From Aedes albopictus (Eukaryota; Arthropoda; Insecta; Diptera; Culicidae), in the NCBI RefSeq assembly GCF_035046485.1, contig NC_085138.1, forward strand, positions 340,826,263 through 340,890,262: DNA of 64,000 nt, read 5' to 3'. Below, one piece after another: positions 59,590 to 64,000 of the stretch; position 1 is the stretch's first letter; the number at the start of each line of letters is the position of its first letter. The translations under genes and the position numbers were made by a program. Under the pieces are notes generated by a model, which had not been told where the DNA came from, did no database searches, and saw nothing but the letters and a program-made list of their open reading frames with translations.

Positions 59590-60757
59590 GCTTTCAAGTG
59601 TGCTTTGTGTGTCGGTCGTTCACCGTGGCTTCATACGTTGGTTTGCTTTCTGTGTCGTTCGGAACAGCACCAAATAGGCGAAATGTGTGAAATTATTAAC
59701 ACCGCACAATTCCGCTTTCCGATGGGTAGCCCACGGCCCTCCTGGATGGAGATCGCCAGCTTCATTCAGCAGTTGGAGACGGACGTTATGTCAATGGAGG
59801 CGGTGTATAAAACCGCACAGGACCGGTCAATTTTTATAAAATTTACGTGCTCGGAAGCAATGATGCAATCATTGAGAAAGAATGCGGAACCAAGAAAATT
59901 CGTGTATGCAAATGGGGCGGCGGTAGAAGTAAAAATGTGTATCGCTGGAACCAGATATGTTCGAATCTTCGATTTACCACCGGAGATAAGTGACGATCTA
60001 GTATCTTCGGTACTCGGTCAATACGGAAGAGTCGAACGGATTGTTCGGGAGAAATTTGCAACGGATTCGGGACTAGGACATCTTCACAATGGCGTGCGTG
60101 GGATGTACATCGGCATCAAAAAACGATATACCACCTGCGGTTGTCATCGGAAATTGGAAGGCAAGGATTTTTTATGATGGATTGGTAGACACGTGCTTCT
60201 TTTGCCGAGCAGTAGGACACCGAAAGGATGCTTGCCCTCAACGTCAAACACGGAAGAATGAAAGGAAGAACAAGGACAAAGAAACAGAAATCAGCTCTTA
60301 TGATTCGGTTGTGTCTGGAGCAGCAAAACATCCATGCGAACAAGAAGGGACGGAAACGTTGGAGGATGACATAATCGAGGTACTGGAAGACGATGATCAG
60401 CAATCGGATGCTATTGAAGAGGAACAACCTCAGCCAGTAAATTGTAAAGCTAACGACGATATGGAAAAAGAAAAACGACGGAAGGAAAGTATGGAACAGC
60501 TGGAAGAAATGGCTAAGGCGATCAAGGAGGTACTGACAACGCCAACTGCCAGTCAACGTCGTGCGCAGTTCGCAGCATCTGGTTCCAGCTCTGGTTCCGG
60601 ATCGCGCCCGACGAAAAAGTGCGCCCGTAGGACATTTTATTAAAAATGTTAATGAATTTGCTTTAGAATAACAAATTAATTGTTCAGACTATCGGCTCCA
60701 TAAAGTTTTTCATAAAACAAATGAGCCAAAATAAATAAATCATTGGAAAAAAAAAAA
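59590..60757 (+). mobile_element. gag-only non-LTR element ending in poly(A)
   Basis: A 5' leader (GTGTGTCGGTCGTTCACCGT) precedes one gag-like frame. About 110 bp after its stop, AATAAATAAATCATTGG runs into A11 at 60,747-60,757. No ORF2 follows, so the unit looks like a transcript of ORF1 alone that was retroposed. No target duplication was found. Confidence 0.6.
59683..60643 (+). pseudogene. ORF1 gag-like protein with zinc knuckle, one frameshift
   Basis: Start at ATG 59,683 (MCEIINTAQFRFP). The first part holds an RRM-like stretch (YVRIFDLPPEISDDLVSSVL, GQYGRVERIVREKF). At the A6 run 60,118-60,123 the frame must slip by one base, after which NDIPPAVVIGNWKARIFYDG leads into a CCHC knuckle CFFCRAVGHRKDAC. 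The rest is basic, then acidic (EDDIIEVLEDDD), then a likely coiled coil (KEKRRKESMEQLEEMAKAIK) and a Ser/Gly/Arg tail ending at 60,643. Typical of ORF1 from I/Jockey/LOA-group elements, which bind element RNA. Decay is slight: one indel and no other stop. Confidence 0.8.
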
Positions 60758-63700
60758 TTTCATTGTAATTCTAAATTTGCAAATTTTGCAAAAAAAAAAC
60801 GTAACTATTCAACAATTTGCTATGAATTCTAATGACTTTCCAATATTTCCAACATAATTCTATGGAATACTTGTTAGTTAATAGTGGACCTGGAGAGATG
60901 GAGAATATATGCCTACCACGCCGAGTGCCTCTCGACAAACTAACAAAATGTGTGTGTTTTTTTTTTCTTCGGAAATGAAGTTAAACCGTGGGTCCCGAGA
61001 TTATCTAGCCTCGCGTTCAAAATCTCGCTCGATAATAAAGATTAGAAAGTTAAAAAATGGCGTTCGATGTTCGATTTGGCGTTTGATCTTGATCTATGAT
61101 CTTTAATTTGGTAATTTAATGCAGATGAGAGACTGAGTTAAGAGTGTCCTGACCAACTAGTTGTTTGGAAACCGAAGAATGCATATTCCTTTTTTTATCT
61201 TGCGACTAAACTGAGTGCCTTTCATCCCGTTCTCTTCCCCTTTTGTTGATTTGTTTTTTTTTTATTTGTCTACAGCTGAGCGTCGTCATCGCCCCCCATC
61301 AGGACTCTCCATGGCATGTCCCGAAGCGCAATATTGGACTGTTTGCGAGAATGTCTTGACTTTTTCTTCTGGATAGTTGCCAGCGGTGTGGACGGCATTG
61401 CTCGGGATTCTCTTTCCGTTTCAATGTTTGCCAACTTTTCTATCCGCTTCCCGTTTTGATTTCCGATCGATCTCAGGAGACGGACGATTTTTGTGGTTGA
61501 TTCCGTAAATGCTTTTCAAATATTTATACAGATCCATGTGCCGTTAATGGATGTTCGGATTTGCAAAATTTATTGAATTTATGATCGGAGGAAACATTGA
61601 CCACGTCTGAGTCAGGAGTACGAAAATAAAACCATAGCCTAGCACATAACTTATTCCTCACGAGTAGGAGACCAGAATCGTTATTTTATGGTGGACGTTT
61701 TAGCCTCTTCATGGTGGCGTAACCGTATCGTGAGGCGCCCACTTCTCTGGACTGAATAGAAATGATGACGGAAAAAGTGGCTGATTTTCCACTTTCCAAA
61801 GAGCTTTTTACTACCCGGAATTGAGTCCAAGTAGAATTGACTGGATTGTCATTCCTTTCCCTCACAGTAGGAGCTCAGCGACAGCATTCGAACTGTTCCT
61901 GCTTGGTCTCCATTTATCGACGCAAAGGGAAGGACCCGACTGTAGTGCAGTCGTAAATTGACTTTAGTGGGGTGATGGAATGGAGCGAAACCAATAAAAC
62001 TTATTTCGCAGTAATTTTTGAAACCGTATCAACTTCTCACTTCGCTAATGGAAAGTGGAAAGACGTGACGTTTGGATCAAGTTTTATTTTTCCTTCTACC
62101 TGTCACAATATATCGAACAGTTGGCAGTTGTATGTCTTTCACTTTTAACAGTAAATCGAATGGAGTGGAAGCTTTCCTATCAGTTGGGATTTTCTGGCGG
62201 AATTGTCTAATGATGATATTCTTTTCATTTTTAGGTGGTGCTTTCAACTGGTTTTAGGGTATTGAGAGTATACTTTTTTTTATTTAAAATAATAGTGAAA
62301 GAAGCTCTGCTTAAAACTGCAAATGATTAAAGAGTTTCGTTCTAAGCAACGTTTTGCTGTATAATGTTGAAATATTTGCGATTGACCCTCTATTATTTCG
62401 TATGGATAAACGTTTGAAACTGATCAACATATCCCAGTGTAATCTCATATGCTCACTCAACCTATAAAAGAAAATACATGGATCCCTAGCATTTGACAAC
62501 GAAGACTCATTCATATCTGATTTTGTTGCAATTTATCGCTGGGATGCTACCGAATCATATCTAATCCAATTCAGAAATGGAGAGTAAACTGTTGAAACCA
62601 CTTTAATGGTTTACTCTCCATCCGACTGCTGCCACATGCAGCTATAGTAGACAAGAAACGAATGCAAAATTGCCTCTAATTGGTTAGAAACACCACTTAC
62701 GACAGTTATGTTGCTGCTGGGTTCTACCACTACCAAAACCATAATCGGCTCTATTCGACTGGACCGTATATTCATGAATAGACAATTAGTTGTCGACGTT
62801 GCAAGCTTTTTGGTGGAGAAACTTTTTCTCCTAGTCTACGCCTGATGTCTGTTGAGAAAACTATTTAACGACTACAATGATTTCAACAATGGTTTTCAAT
62901 TTTAATTGAAAAGTTTAGTACAACAGAAGTGAATATCTACGAGGACCAAAAAAAGGCAGATATCGCACCAAGGATGGAATAAAATGGATTAAAATTGTTA
63001 ACCGATTCCCACGTGCTGTCATCCACATCAACTCAATCCAATCCACCCACACGGGGTTTCTTTCAAGTCAAAGTCAGTCATACCATACGGCTCCCCCTTA
63101 TTTCATGACTCTTCACCTTCATCATCACAATCACACATTCTTGCTAACGAGGTGGAGTGAAACCCACAATTATAATTTACGTTTATTAATCGCGTCATTC
63201 ACGTCGCCATCACCTTCAGCCTGCAGTATCCTTGTCATCGCATGCCAACGGCAGTAACCGCCAGCTTTCTTTTCTTGCAATTCACGCATATCACCACCTA
63301 GCTATAACGAGCTGGAGGTTCTAAATCTGTCGGATATGATGACTTCCTTCAACACCTGCCGGCAATATTAGTTTGATGCGGTAATCGCTACGGTATGGTG
63401 ATTTAATTTGTGAACTGCAAATATGGAATTGAATGTGTTAATTTAAGTGCAGTTATAATATGTTTCATAACTGCCAATAAACAACAGGTGTAACCAGATA
63501 TGTCAAATTAATTTATATTCTTCCATAGCATGCCCACAAAGTGATAGCGTAAGCATATTGTAGTATTGTACAATTCCCAACTATTTATCTCGATACGTTT
63601 TGCTGAATGATCCACAATACAAGCCATGGTAAGAAACCAAAAAATAAAAAAATAAATAAAAACAAATAAATAAATGAAAAAAAAAACCTTCCATAAAGTA
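60758..63700. other. unique-looking non-repetitive DNA, no supported gene
   Basis: A pyrimidine tract ending TTTGTCTACAG at 61,260-61,275, followed by 34 open codons, resembles a splice acceptor and a short exon, but nothing supports it further. This is the least repeat-like stretch and may border a host gene outside the window. Confidence 0.35.
62577..62621. repeat. 13-bp-arm hairpin
   Basis: ATGGAGAGTAAAC and GTTTACTCTCCAT separated by 19 bp. Perfect arms in otherwise unique sequence. Confidence 0.8.
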
Positions 63701-63889
63701 CACCGGGGCAAGTTGAAACGGGTGGGGCAAGATGAAACAGCGGGTTAACATGATGTTTTCTGATGATGAAAAACAGTTAGATCGCCATAACACATAGTTT
63801 TTGATTCAAACAATCATCTAGCGAAGAAAAAAAAATCCAAATTGTATTGAAATCTATTTCAAAACTTCGTGTTTCATCTTGCCCCGGTG
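63701..63889. mobile_element. CACCGGGGCAAG MITE with TA duplication
   Basis: TA flanks. Ends CACCGGGGCAAGTTGAAACG and inverted CACCGGGGCAAGATGAAACA. 189 bp. The end motif is repeated internally as GGGGCAAGATGAAACAGC. No coding capacity. Confidence 0.92.
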
Positions 63890-64000
63890 TACCCAGAAGC
63901 TCAATCTGCTGAATCGTGCGCCACTCTGGAACAGATATGGTGACTCTATAATAAGGTGGCCCGCATTTATATGAAAAGCAAAAATTTTGAAAAATGCCAA

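Noticed and set aside
61260..61380. Splice acceptor plus short exon
   Set aside because: A pyrimidine tract and CTACAG alone are too common to support an exon; the frame closes after 34 codons.

Overview
Kind of organism: this is a stretch of eukaryotic, almost certainly mosquito (culicine, Aedes-like) repeat-dense DNA. The evidence is a full-length tRNA-derived SINE of the Feilai type with a 9-bp target-site duplication, broken Jockey-, LOA/Lian- and RTE-clade non-LTR retrotransposons, a very high density of short terminal-inverted-repeat (TIR) elements, and no bacterial-style gene packing. I found no intact host gene that I can support. Nearly every open frame is either a decayed retrotransposon frame or a shadow of a repeat. 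Layout, left part: 1-770 and 11,590-12,200 are two diverged copies of one dispersed repeat. 1,000-3,640 is a minus-strand Jockey-type element whose reverse transcriptase has been cut out. 8,821-11,398 is a 23-bp satellite of about 110 units that is open in all six frames. 12,300-15,540 is a minus-strand LOA-type element, split by a 494-bp MITE directly after its FVDD box. 16,795-27,600 is a run of foldback and TIR elements (a 9-bp-TSD foldback built of TTCGCCCGAA subrepeats, a pair of CAGGGGATA elements, nested GGGTAA elements, a 1.1-kb TTAA palindrome) embedded in degenerate minisatellite fields. Layout, right part: 27,625-29,157 and 43,018-54,478 are two copies, in opposite orientation, of a TTAA-flanked, CCCT-tipped (piggyBac-like) foldback element built of ~150-bp monomers. 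The first copy is 1.5 kb; the second has grown to 11.5 kb by expansion of one monomer to 27 tandem copies and by later insertions (two MITEs, a SINE, a foldback, a 2-kb anonymous block). Between the two copies lie more MITEs, a near-perfect 487-bp palindromic element with a hammerhead-ribozyme-like core and a 13-bp TSD, a G21 tract, and an RTE fragment. 54,490-58,370 is a degenerate GGAATTCC-type repeat field that changes orientation near 55,600. 59,590-60,757 is a gag-only non-LTR element ending in poly(A). 63,701-63,889 is another MITE. How it works together: there is no pathway here. The window records successive insertions whose order can be read from nesting. The two most novel items are the TTAA foldback that turns into a satellite array and the palindromic hammerhead-like retroelement.
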